Positions 1-8,013 of a stretch of 64,000 bases of DNA are shown piece by piece. Location of the stretch: the NCBI GenBank assembly GCA_001516025.1, contig LOEU01000004.1:164700-228699 (forward strand), written 5' to 3'. Source of the DNA: a bacterium BRH_c32 (lineage in GTDB: Bacteria > Bacteroidota > Ignavibacteria > Ignavibacteriales > Melioribacteraceae). How positions within the stretch are numbered: position 1 is the stretch's first letter; the number at the start of each line of letters is the position of its first letter. Made by a program: the position numbers and the translations under genes. Under the pieces are notes generated by a model. That model saw nothing but the letters and a program-made list of their open reading frames with translations, was not told the DNA's origin and searched no databases.

Positions 1-863
1 TTTTAGCTCTCCATTATAATAAGGATGCTTTTAAGGCAGCGGGATTAGACCCAAACACTCCGCCCACAACATGGGATGAACTTTATGAGGCTGCGAAAAA
101 ATTAACGGTCGATAAAGACGGAGATGGTAAGATTGATCAATATGGTTTTTATATACCTGTATTTCCTGCTTCGGGACAGCTATCGATCTGGATGGTTTTG
201 CAATGGGAACCTTTTGTATGGCAGGCAGGTGGTAAAATTATTAATAGCGAACAGACAAAATTATTGATCGATCAAGCTCCCGCCGTAGAGGCACTTTCAT
301 TCTGGAAGAAGATGTACGATTTGATGAACTTCTCCGGGTTTACTCTTTCGCACGATCTCGGTTTTTCATCGGGCACTCTTGCTATGGTAATGGACGGACC
401 GTGGAATCTTCCCGTTTATAAAAAATTAAATAAATTCCAGTGGGGTATTACTTCACTTCCCGCCGGACCGAAGGATAAAGCTACATATATAGCCGGAGAG
501 CATCTTGCAATATTTAAGAAATCTAATATACCCGAGAAATCTTGGAAATTTGTTAAGTGGTTTATTCAGCCCGAAAATCAGGCGCTTTTCTCCGAGCTTT
601 CCGGATATCTTCCCGTTCGCAAATCAACTTTAGAATTGGAGAGTTATAAAAAATTCCTTTCCGAAGATAAATATATGAATGCTTTTATCGATCAAATAAA
701 AATAGCGCGGGCTCAATCGCCCATTGATCATTATAAAATTGAGATAAACCAAATTATTGCCGAGGCGGTGGAGCAAACAATTCTTGGCAATAAAGATGCT
801 GCTGAAGTACTTAAGGTGCAGAAACAAAAGGGAAATAAGCTTTTAGAGAGTGTAGCTAAATAA
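1..863 (+). CDS. Sugar ABC transporter solute-binding protein, 5'-truncated by window edge
   Basis: Extracytoplasmic substrate-binding component of a sugar ABC importer (family 1, MalE-like). The open frame runs from base 3, so the signal peptide and the first part of the N-lobe lie outside the window. Seen in the sequence: a calcium-loop-like DKDGDGKIDQYG stretch, LAMVMDGPW (the usual 'GkaAM..GpW' element), PAGP followed by GEHLAIFK, and WFIQPENQALF then GYLPVRKS near the C-terminus, all in family order. The first ATG in frame (192) is internal and not the start. No permease or ATPase gene follows; the next gene is an unrelated dioxygenase after 229 bases. The sugar carried cannot be told, though the neighbouring glycoside hydrolases suggest a plant or microbial glycan product. 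Confidence 0.85.
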   Translation, partial: LALHYNKDAFKAAGLDPNTPPTTWDELYEAAKKLTVDKDGDGKIDQYGFYIPVFPASGQLSIWMVLQWEPFVWQAGGKIINSEQTKLLIDQAPAVEALSFWKKMYDLMNFSGFTLSHDLGFSSGTLAMVMDGPWNLPVYKKLNKFQWGITSLPAGPKDKATYIAGEHLAIFKKSNIPEKSWKFVKWFIQPENQALFSELSGYLPVRKSTLELESYKKFLSEDKYMNAFIDQIKIARAQSPIDHYKIEINQIIAEAVEQTILGNKDAAEVLKVQKQKGNKLLESVAK

Positions 864-1092
864 AAATTAGTGGGTCTATGTTTGAGCTTTTTAATAATCT
901 GACTCCCATTATATCAAGTGAGGTTATTGCGAAATGTGCAATCGCAGAAAATATTTTTTAGCTCGTTAGTTTTTATAAGTGGCATATAGCAATTAGGTAG
1001 TTTCTTAATCATAAAAAATTCATATAGTTTACACAAATATGTTTTATGAAATATTTATAACTATTAAAATAATATAATAAACGGAGGTTAGA

Positions 1093-1836
1093 ATGAGCAC
1101 ACATATATCGGATGCACAAAAGAAACAATATCAAGAAGAAGGTTATTTCGTTCTTGAAAACGCAATCACACCCGAGCAGTTGAAAGAGATGCGGGCTGAA
1201 TGCGATACATTAATAAAAGCACAAGACGACGAGATGGAACGGACAGGCACTAATACATTAGGACTCAGCCGCAAGAATAGCCGTTACTTCGTTTTTAATG
1301 CTTATAAGGATCGCCCTTACCTTGCGAAATTTTTATTCTCTGACTTAATGGCTGATCTTTGCAAAGCAACTATCGGATATACTGCTTATCTTTTCTGGGA
1401 GCAATTTGTAGTTAAAGGTACCGATAAGAAGGGTGCTGAATTCGGTTGGCATCAGGATTCAGGTTACGTTGATGGAGACCATAAATATTATGTAAATTTT
1501 TGGATTCCTCTCGATGATGTAAATGAAGAAAACGGAACGATATCGATTCTCCCTTATTCCAAAGCAGGTACCGATAAGAAGGTCGAGCATGTTACTCAAC
1601 CCGATGGCGATCGTCATGGTTATTTCGGGCAGGAGAAAGGAGAATTGATGAACGTTAAAGCCGGTTCTATTGTTGTTTTCTCGAGTGTTGCTTTCCATAG
1701 ATCGGGAGCTAATAGTACTGATAGAATGAGACGTGCGTGGGCACTTCAATATTCTCCCGAAGTAATTTTTGAAAAAGATGGTTCTCTTAAAGGACTTGAC
1801 GAAAAATTTTTAGAGTACGGAAAGAAATTAAAATAA
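1093..1836 (+). CDS. Phytanoyl-CoA dioxygenase (PhyH) family protein
   Basis: Predicted Fe(II)/2-oxoglutarate-dependent oxygenase of 247 residues, cytoplasmic. The facial triad is visible as GWHQD (His120, Asp122) and the distal His202 in AFHRSG; Arg213 in RMRRAW is placed to bind 2-oxoglutarate. The length is normal for bacterial PhyH proteins. The ATG is preceded by ACGGAGGT at a good distance. The gene is 18 bases upstream of the SMP-30-like gene, so they are probably co-transcribed. The substrate is unknown; bacterial members hydroxylate many small molecules. An O2-dependent enzyme sits close to a strictly anaerobic glycyl radical enzyme, which suggests a facultative lifestyle. Confidence 0.85.
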   Translation: MSTHISDAQKKQYQEEGYFVLENAITPEQLKEMRAECDTLIKAQDDEMERTGTNTLGLSRKNSRYFVFNAYKDRPYLAKFLFSDLMADLCKATIGYTAYLFWEQFVVKGTDKKGAEFGWHQDSGYVDGDHKYYVNFWIPLDDVNEENGTISILPYSKAGTDKKVEHVTQPDGDRHGYFGQEKGELMNVKAGSIVVFSSVAFHRSGANSTDRMRRAWALQYSPEVIFEKDGSLKGLDEKFLEYGKKLK

Positions 1837-1854
1837 AAACTTAATGAGGGAGTT

Positions 1855-2796
1855 ATGAAAAAGATAGTAGTATTAATTTTCTTTGCAGCAATTAGTCAGA
1901 TTTTTTCACAAACTTCCTCAGGTAAATTAGAGAAAGTATTTTCGGACGGGTTTTTCACCGAGGGACCCGTTTCTACCGATGACGGGAAAATATTTTTTAC
2001 CGATCTAACCTTTACATCAGAAACCGATCTTCAGGCAGGTAATATTTGGCTTTATGATGCTAATACTGGTAAAACAATTCTTTATCGTTCTCCTAGCGGT
2101 ATGGCAAACGGGTTAGAAATTTATAAAGGTAATCTTTATGCATGCGAAGCTGCCGATTATGGCGGAAGAAGAATTACCGTTACCGATATTGCAACGGGCA
2201 GAGCTAAAATTTATGCTGGTTATTATAACGATAAACATTTCAATTCTCCTAATGATTTGGTATTCGATTCAAAAGGGAACTTATATTTTACCGATCCTCG
2301 CTATTCGGGACATGAACCGATAGAGCAACAGGTAAAAGGAGTTTATAAAGTTACTCCCGATAGAAAAGTGGACCTTCTTACCGGAATGATCTCTATGCCG
2401 AATGGTATCGGACTTTCTCCGGATGAAAGTATTCTTTATGTAGTTTGTAATGATGAGACTGATCCGGCTACAAATCCAAGCGAAAAACTAAAAGGTAATT
2501 TTATTGCTAAATTTATACTTCACAAAAATAGTCCGCTGGAATATCTAGGTAAACTTGTTTCTTTTACATATCCAACGGGACCGGACGGAATCCAAGTTGA
2601 TTCAGATGGAAATATTTGGGCTGCAATACGTGAAGAAGCAGCTCCTTATATTGGTAAATATGATTCAGAAGGGAATGAGTTATTACGTATCCCACTTCCC
2701 GAAGTGCCTTCTAATCTTTGCTTCGGAAAAGGGAAATTTAGTGATTATCTTTTTATTACTGCCGGCGGTTCGCTTTATAAATATAAACTAAACTAA
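1855..2796 (+). CDS. SMP-30/gluconolactonase-like beta-propeller protein, exported
   Basis: Exported lactonase-type six-bladed propeller of 313 residues. A signal peptide covers about residues 1-18 (hydrophobic core, then FSQ). Candidate metal ligands match the family: Glu36 in FFTEGP, Asn133-Asp134 in SPNDLVFD, Asn183 in MPNGIGLSPD and Asp244 in GPDGIQVD. Such enzymes open sugar-acid lactones, so a role next to sugar oxidation is plausible, but many family members have other substrates. Start chosen at the ATG after TGAGGGAGTT. The gene follows the PhyH gene by 18 bases. After it come 199 bases with no recognised feature. Confidence 0.8.
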   Translation: MKKIVVLIFFAAISQIFSQTSSGKLEKVFSDGFFTEGPVSTDDGKIFFTDLTFTSETDLQAGNIWLYDANTGKTILYRSPSGMANGLEIYKGNLYACEAADYGGRRITVTDIATGRAKIYAGYYNDKHFNSPNDLVFDSKGNLYFTDPRYSGHEPIEQQVKGVYKVTPDRKVDLLTGMISMPNGIGLSPDESILYVVCNDETDPATNPSEKLKGNFIAKFILHKNSPLEYLGKLVSFTYPTGPDGIQVDSDGNIWAAIREEAAPYIGKYDSEGNELLRIPLPEVPSNLCFGKGKFSDYLFITAGGSLYKYKLN

Positions 2797-2995
2797 AGAG
2801 GCATAAAATAAGCGATATAAACGCATGTTGTGTATTTAGAAATAGAAACTGAGTGGAATCGGATATTGCTATAAATAGAGATGTTTAATAGTTAGTGGTA
2901 AAACTCATAGATATATACCGTAACCAATGGAAAATAAGAACATATAATGGGTTAAACCCTACGCAGCAAATTTTTAAATTATATACAGAACTAAA

Positions 2996-5900
2996 ATGAA
3001 TAAAATATTTATACTGATAATACTCCTGACTGTAACAATTATTTATTCACAGGATAATAAGATTAATTCTGCAGCCGCCGAAGGAGTGAAGTTATTGACT
3101 AATTCTATCGCTGCCGAAGGAGTGAAGTTATCGACAAATTCTATCGCTGCCGAAGGTGGAAGGTTATTGACTAATCCTATATCGCCCGAAGGTGCAGACC
3201 CATGGGTAATCCTGCATGATGGTATTTACTACTATTGCTATTCCACTGATACTTCTATTTGGATTAATAGCTCTGAAAGATTAGAAGATGTTGTTCAACA
3301 AACAGGAATTGAGGTATGGAAGCCCGAAGAAGGAAAACCTTATTCAAAAGAAATATGGGCACCGGAACTTCATTTCTTAAATGATAAATGGTATATCTAT
3401 TTCGCAGCAGATGACGGAAAAAACGAAAACCATAGAATGTATGTACTCGAATCTCTATCCGATAATCCCAAAGAGAATTATATTCTAAAGGGACAACTAA
3501 AAGCAAAGACCGATAAATGGGCAATAGACGGAACAGTCTTAGAGCATAATAAAAAACTTTATTTTGTATGGTCGGGTTGGGTAGGTGATAAAAATGTATC
3601 TCAAAATATCTATATAGCGGAAATGGAAAATCCTTATACAATTAAAGGAGAACGAGTGCTTATATCTATTCCCGAACATAAATGGGAAATATTTGGCGAA
3701 CCATGGATTAATGAAGGACCACAGATATTAAAACATGCCGGTAAGACATTTATAATATATTCCGCAAGCGGCAGTTGGACAGATCACTATTGCTTGGGTC
3801 AATTAAGTCTAATAGGCAACGATCCTCTTTATCCAAAAAATTGGGAGAAAAAGAAAGTGCCGGTTTTTCAAGGTACTGAAAAAATATTTAGTCCCGGACA
3901 TGCCTCGTTTACATATTCACCTGACCTAACAGAAAACTGGATTGTATATCACACAGCAAAAAAGAAAGGAAGTGGTTGGGATAGGAATGTACGCATTCAA
4001 AAATTTTCTTTCGATGAAAATGGTGAGCCGGCATTCGATAAGCCCATTGATGACGGACTTGAATTTAATTCACCCTCAGGAAATAATTTTGCTCAATATG
4101 TAAATCCGTTTATCGGGACATCAAACGGAGGCAATACATTTCCGGGTGCTGTAGTTCCTTTCGGAATGGTATCCTTAAGTCCGCAGAATGCATTCGGAGC
4201 ACCATCGGGATATTTATATGGCGAAGAAAATTTTCGTGGATTCGGACATAACCATTTAAGCGGTACGGGATGCGGCGATCTCGGCTCTATTATTATCTTC
4301 CCTTTCACGGGTGATATCGATTATAATAATTATTCGACTAGTTATAAAAACGAAATCGTATCTGCCGGTTATTATTCACTCTATCTTGACAAATCAAAAA
4401 TTAAAATAGAAGTAACTGCCTCGGAGAGAACGGGCTTAATAAAATTTATTCCCGATGAAAAAATGGAATTAAAAATTCTCATCGATGTAGGCAGAAGTCT
4501 CACTCTTCAAGGAGGCGGAAAAATATTATTAAATGGGGAGAACGAAATTTCGGGCTATAATATTTCCGGCGGCTTCTGCGGCGAAGAAAATAGAAATACT
4601 ACCTTCTTCTCATCTGAGTTTAATAAACCATTTAGTTCATCATCATTGATCGATTCCACTAAAGGCATTATACTTTCCTTCAAGATGAATAAAGGAGAGG
4701 AATTAATTCTTAAGACGGGATTATCATATACGTCGATTGCGAATGCTAAAAATAATAGAAGAAATGAAGTCCACGATTATGATTTCACTAAAGTAAGAAA
4801 TGAAGCAACAGAAAAATGGAATTATGTTTTAGGTAAGGCAAAAGCTATCGGCAAAAAAGATGATATGATTAAGTTCTATACATCTTTATACCATACTCTT
4901 ATCCATCCGAATATTCTTAATGATATAAACGGTGATTATCCTTTGTATCAAACGGGAGGGATTGGCAACGATAAAGGAAATAGATATACAATCTTTTCTT
5001 TGTGGGATACATACAGAACTCTCCACCCTTTATATACACTTCTTTATCCCGAGATTCAATTAGATATGATTAATTCAATGTTGGGAATGTATAAAGAGGG
5101 AGGTTATCTTCCTAAATGGGATCTACTTTCTCAAGAAACTTATATGATGGTTGGCGATCCTGCCTCGATTGTCATTGCGGATAGTTATATAAAAGGGATA
5201 AGGGAATTCGATACCAAACTCGCACTCGAAGCTATGCTAAAGCCAGCAACATTAAAGAAAGGTGAGAATGCTCCTCCGATAAGAGCAGGTTATCATCAGT
5301 TTCTTGAATATGGCTATATCCCTTTTGAGCAGGATATGAATGATGACTGGTGGGTCTGGGGTCCGGTCTCCACTAACTTAGAATATAATTTATCCGATTG
5401 GTCGATCTCGCAATTCGCCAATAAAATAGGTAACGAAGAAGTAGCTAAAGAATTTTTAGAACGCTCAATGAAGTATAAAAATATAATCGATACGACTACG
5501 AAATTCGCACGACCTCGATTAAAGAATGGCGCATGGCTCGAACCGTTCGATCCATTTTTGAGTGTCGGTTCTACCGATTGGGAAGGTTCGGGTGGTCCCG
5601 GTTATGTCGAAGGTAACGCATGGAACTATTCTTGGTTTGTTCCTTTTGATATTCCCGGTTTAACTAAACTATATGGCGGTGATAAAGCATTCGCAGAAAA
5701 ACTGCTCGAGTGTTTCAGGAATGATCAGTTTAAAATTAATAACGAGCCCGATTTCGCATATCCTTACCTATTTAATTATGTGAAAGGTTATGAACAAAAT
5801 ACCCCGAAATTAGTAACTGAAATAATGGAACGTGATTTTGGTGTTGATGATGCCGGACTTCCGGGCAATGATGATTGCGGTGCCACTTCGGGATGGTTTA

Positions 5901-6118
5901 TTTTTTCTGCTCTCGGGTTTTATCCCGATCTAACCGCATCAGAAAATTATTCAATAGGCGTTCCTCTATTTAATAATATTACTCTTTCGATAAAAGATAA
6001 TAATATCACAATAGAAAAAAGTAAAACAGTGAATGAGATAATCGTAAACGGAAAGAAGTACAAAAATTTTATCAATCATTTTGATATACTAAAAGGAGAT
6101 GAAGATGAAAAAAATTAA
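2996..6118 (+). CDS. GH43-GH92 fusion glycosidase, exported
   Basis: A 1040-residue exported enzyme joining two glycoside hydrolase families. Residues 1-19 are a signal peptide. Residues 26-67 hold three 12-residue tandem repeats and a partial fourth. Residues about 67-355 are a GH43 five-bladed propeller: ADPWVI gives the catalytic-base Asp68, followed by EIWAPELH and IDGTVLEH. From about residue 365 the GH92 domain starts with YVNPFIGT and FPGAVVPFGM; the acid-base region GYVEGNAWNYSW and the GNDDCG motif with the calcium-dependent catalytic Asp are intact. GH92 enzymes are exo-alpha-mannosidases; GH43 covers arabinosidases, xylosidases and galactosidases. One chain could therefore remove two kinds of side-chain sugar. 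It overlaps the next gene by 14 bases (20 if the alternative start there is used), so the two are translationally coupled. Confidence 0.88.
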   Translation: MNKIFILIILLTVTIIYSQDNKINSAAAEGVKLLTNSIAAEGVKLSTNSIAAEGGRLLTNPISPEGADPWVILHDGIYYYCYSTDTSIWINSSERLEDVVQQTGIEVWKPEEGKPYSKEIWAPELHFLNDKWYIYFAADDGKNENHRMYVLESLSDNPKENYILKGQLKAKTDKWAIDGTVLEHNKKLYFVWSGWVGDKNVSQNIYIAEMENPYTIKGERVLISIPEHKWEIFGEPWINEGPQILKHAGKTFIIYSASGSWTDHYCLGQLSLIGNDPLYPKNWEKKKVPVFQGTEKIFSPGHASFTYSPDLTENWIVYHTAKKKGSGWDRNVRIQKFSFDENGEPAFDKPIDDGLEFNSPSGNNFAQYVNPFIGTSNGGNTFPGAVVPFGMVSLSPQNAFGAPSGYLYGEENFRGFGHNHLSGTGCGDLGSIIIFPFTGDIDYNNYSTSYKNEIVSAGYYSLYLDKSKIKIEVTASERTGLIKFIPDEKMELKILIDVGRSLTLQGGGKILLNGENEISGYNISGGFCGEENRNTTFFSSEFNKPFSSSSLIDSTKGIILSFKMNKGEELILKTGLSYTSIANAKNNRRNEVHDYDFTKVRNEATEKWNYVLGKAKAIGKKDDMIKFYTSLYHTLIHPNILNDINGDYPLYQTGGIGNDKGNRYTIFSLWDTYRTLHPLYTLLYPEIQLDMINSMLGMYKEGGYLPKWDLLSQETYMMVGDPASIVIADSYIKGIREFDTKLALEAMLKPATLKKGENAPPIRAGYHQFLEYGYIPFEQDMNDDWWVWGPVSTNLEYNLSDWSISQFANKIGNEEVAKEFLERSMKYKNIIDTTTKFARPRLKNGAWLEPFDPFLSVGSTDWEGSGGPGYVEGNAWNYSWFVPFDIPGLTKLYGGDKAFAEKLLECFRNDQFKINNEPDFAYPYLFNYVKGYEQNTPKLVTEIMERDFGVDDAGLPGNDDCGATSGWFIFSALGFYPDLTASENYSIGVPLFNNITLSIKDNNITIEKSKTVNEIIVNGKKYKNFINHFDILKGDEDEKN
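3074..3196 (+). repeat. In-frame 36-bp tandem repeat, 3.4 copies
   Basis: Three 36-bp units encode AAEGVKLLTNSI, AAEGVKLSTNSI and AAEGGRLLTNPI, and a fourth starts as SPEGA directly before the GH43 catalytic DPW. The last unit reads like the normal lead-in of a GH43 domain (NPI..GADPW), so the upstream units look like copies of that lead-in. The copies differ at a few bases. Confidence 0.85.
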
Positions 6119-7097
6119 ACTCGGAATTATAGGGACAGGATTAGCGGCAAAGAACTTACATCTTCCGGCACTATATAAATTAAGTGACAAGTTTGAGATT
6201 ACCGCTGTGTGCAACCATACCGAAAAGAAAGGGAAAGATTTTTCGGCATTAGTCGGGAACGTTCCGGTTTATACCGATTATAAAAAAATGCTCAAAGAAG
6301 CCGATATCGATGCCGTGGATATTGCTCTGCCGATTGAATTGAATCATGAAGTTACAATGGCTGCATTTAAAGCCGGTAAACATGTATTTTTGGAAAAGCC
6401 GCTTGCCGCTTCGATTAAAGAAGGGAAACAATTATTAGAAGCAGAAAGGAAATATAATGTTACGGCACTGCTGGCAGAAAATTTTAGATATAAACAGGTA
6501 TTCTGTTCTGCAAAAGAATTAGTAAAAAAAGGAAAAATCGGAAAAGTTTTTGCTTTCAATTGGAATCTCTATTACAACGTAACTAAGAAAAATGATTACG
6601 CTCAAACCAAATGGCGTCAAGAAAATAAATACCCAGGCGGATTCGTTCTCGATGCAGGGGTTCATAATATTGCTGCGGTGAGGTATCTTTTTGGCGAAAT
6701 AGATAACGGTACTTCATATATAAAATCAATAAATTCTAAAATCGGCGAATATGATACGATGTCATTCAGTTTCGAGATGCTCACGGGAGTTAATGGCGTT
6801 TATAATATCTATTTCTCAGTCAAAGGTCATTGGGAAGACCAACTATTGATATTCGGTACTAAAGGAACGATAGAGCTTTGCACCAATAAAATTACGCTTA
6901 AGAAAGAAGATATGCCCGATGAGATTTATGAATATAATGAAAGCTTTGGATATTATGAAGAGTTTACAGATTTCTATAATGCAATTACGAAGAAGAAAAA
7001 ACCGTTCAGTACTTTTGAAGAAGGATATATCGATATGGTGGTAGTGATCGATGCAATTAATTACGGAATAGCAAACTCGAAAGGATTTATACCTTAG
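6105..7097 (+). CDS. Gfo/Idh/MocA family NAD(P)-dependent oxidoreductase
   Basis: Cytoplasmic sugar or polyol dehydrogenase of 330 residues. The N-terminal Rossmann fold has GIIGTGLAAKN; the family EKP motif is present as FLEKPLAAS, with the catalytic Lys; GGFVLDAGVHNI is the conserved segment that carries substrate-contacting Asp and His. The ATG at 6105 is preferred over 6099 because GGAG at 6095-6098 touches 6099 but is 6 bases from 6105. The gene overlaps the end of the GH43-GH92 gene and converges with the glycyl radical activase 6 bases later. Its place suggests it processes a sugar freed by the fusion enzyme; the substrate is not identifiable. Confidence 0.85.
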   Translation: MKKIKLGIIGTGLAAKNLHLPALYKLSDKFEITAVCNHTEKKGKDFSALVGNVPVYTDYKKMLKEADIDAVDIALPIELNHEVTMAAFKAGKHVFLEKPLAASIKEGKQLLEAERKYNVTALLAENFRYKQVFCSAKELVKKGKIGKVFAFNWNLYYNVTKKNDYAQTKWRQENKYPGGFVLDAGVHNIAAVRYLFGEIDNGTSYIKSINSKIGEYDTMSFSFEMLTGVNGVYNIYFSVKGHWEDQLLIFGTKGTIELCTNKITLKKEDMPDEIYEYNESFGYYEEFTDFYNAITKKKKPFSTFEEGYIDMVVVIDAINYGIANSKGFIP

Positions 7098-7103
7098 TAA
7101 TAT

Positions 7104-8012
7104 TTATCCCAATCTGATATTTGTACAACCTAATTCATGAAGAGTGGATATCCATTTTCTGCTCTTCTCTTTATCCGTAGTATCGATTGAAATAAATTTT
7201 TCTTCTGCCCCAATCTTTCTTGCCTTATCCAAACCGATATTATGGTAGGGCATAATCTCGATTCCGACTAACTTAGGATACTCCTTATATAAATCGCAGA
7301 TAGCTTCGAAATGTCTATCGGTATCATTAATTCCGGGAACAATAGGGCAACGTAAAATAATTTTAGCACTCGCTCCATAAAGCATATTAAAATTCTTCTG
7401 AATAAGATCATTATAAACGCCCGTATATTCCTTATGTTTATCATAATCACTCTCTTTATAATCATAAAGAAAGAGATCGACAAGCGGAAGTATCTCTAAA
7501 TATTTTTCCGAAGGCGCATGCCCGCAGGTATCGAGAGTTGTATGAATAGAATTATCTTTGCATGCTTTTAATATCTGTTTTGTGAATTGGAATTGAGTCA
7601 TCGGTTCTCCGCCCGATATTGTTACTCCTCCTCCCGAATTTATATAAAAATCTTTATCCTTAAGAATAAGTTCTATTACTTGTTCTACAGAATTAATCTT
7701 TCCGGTAATAGATAGAGCTTCGTTCGGACAAGCAGGGACGCAATCCCCGGAAAGCTGACACAAAGAAAAATTTATTTCATGTTTATTATCTTTAATATAA
7801 TGCGTACTGGTAGGGCAGACCGATAAGCATGCGAAGCAGTTAAGACATTTTTCTTGATTGAACGAAAGCTGCGGTTTGTAAGCTATCGCTTCGGGATTAT
7901 GACACCATTTGCAGTTAAGCGGACATCCTTTAAGAAAAACAGTAGTCCTTATCCCGGGTCCATCATGAATCGAAAAGCGTTGTATATCAACAATAATTCC
8001 TGAATCGTTCAT
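7104..8012 (-). CDS. Glycyl-radical enzyme activating protein (radical SAM)
   Basis: Radical SAM activase of 302 residues that installs the glycyl radical on the enzyme encoded just upstream. The SAM cluster motif is Cys30, Cys34, Cys37 (GCPLNCKWC). An inserted ferredoxin-like region carries Cys56, 59, 62, 66 (CLNCFACLSVC) and a second group with only Cys85, Cys91 and Cys95; Ser88 stands where a fourth Cys would be expected. GGGVTISGGEP is the conserved SAM-binding stretch. The activase ATG lies one base after the stop of the glycyl radical enzyme, so the pair is an operon. The two-cluster insert is typical of activases of dehydratase or lyase types rather than of PFL itself. Confidence 0.9.
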   Translation of the reverse strand: MNDSGIIVDIQRFSIHDGPGIRTTVFLKGCPLNCKWCHNPEAIAYKPQLSFNQEKCLNCFACLSVCPTSTHYIKDNKHEINFSLCQLSGDCVPACPNEALSITGKINSVEQVIELILKDKDFYINSGGGVTISGGEPMTQFQFTKQILKACKDNSIHTTLDTCGHAPSEKYLEILPLVDLFLYDYKESDYDKHKEYTGVYNDLIQKNFNMLYGASAKIILRCPIVPGINDTDRHFEAICDLYKEYPKLVGIEIMPYHNIGLDKARKIGAEEKFISIDTTDKEKSRKWISTLHELGCTNIRLG

Positions 8013-8013
8013 G

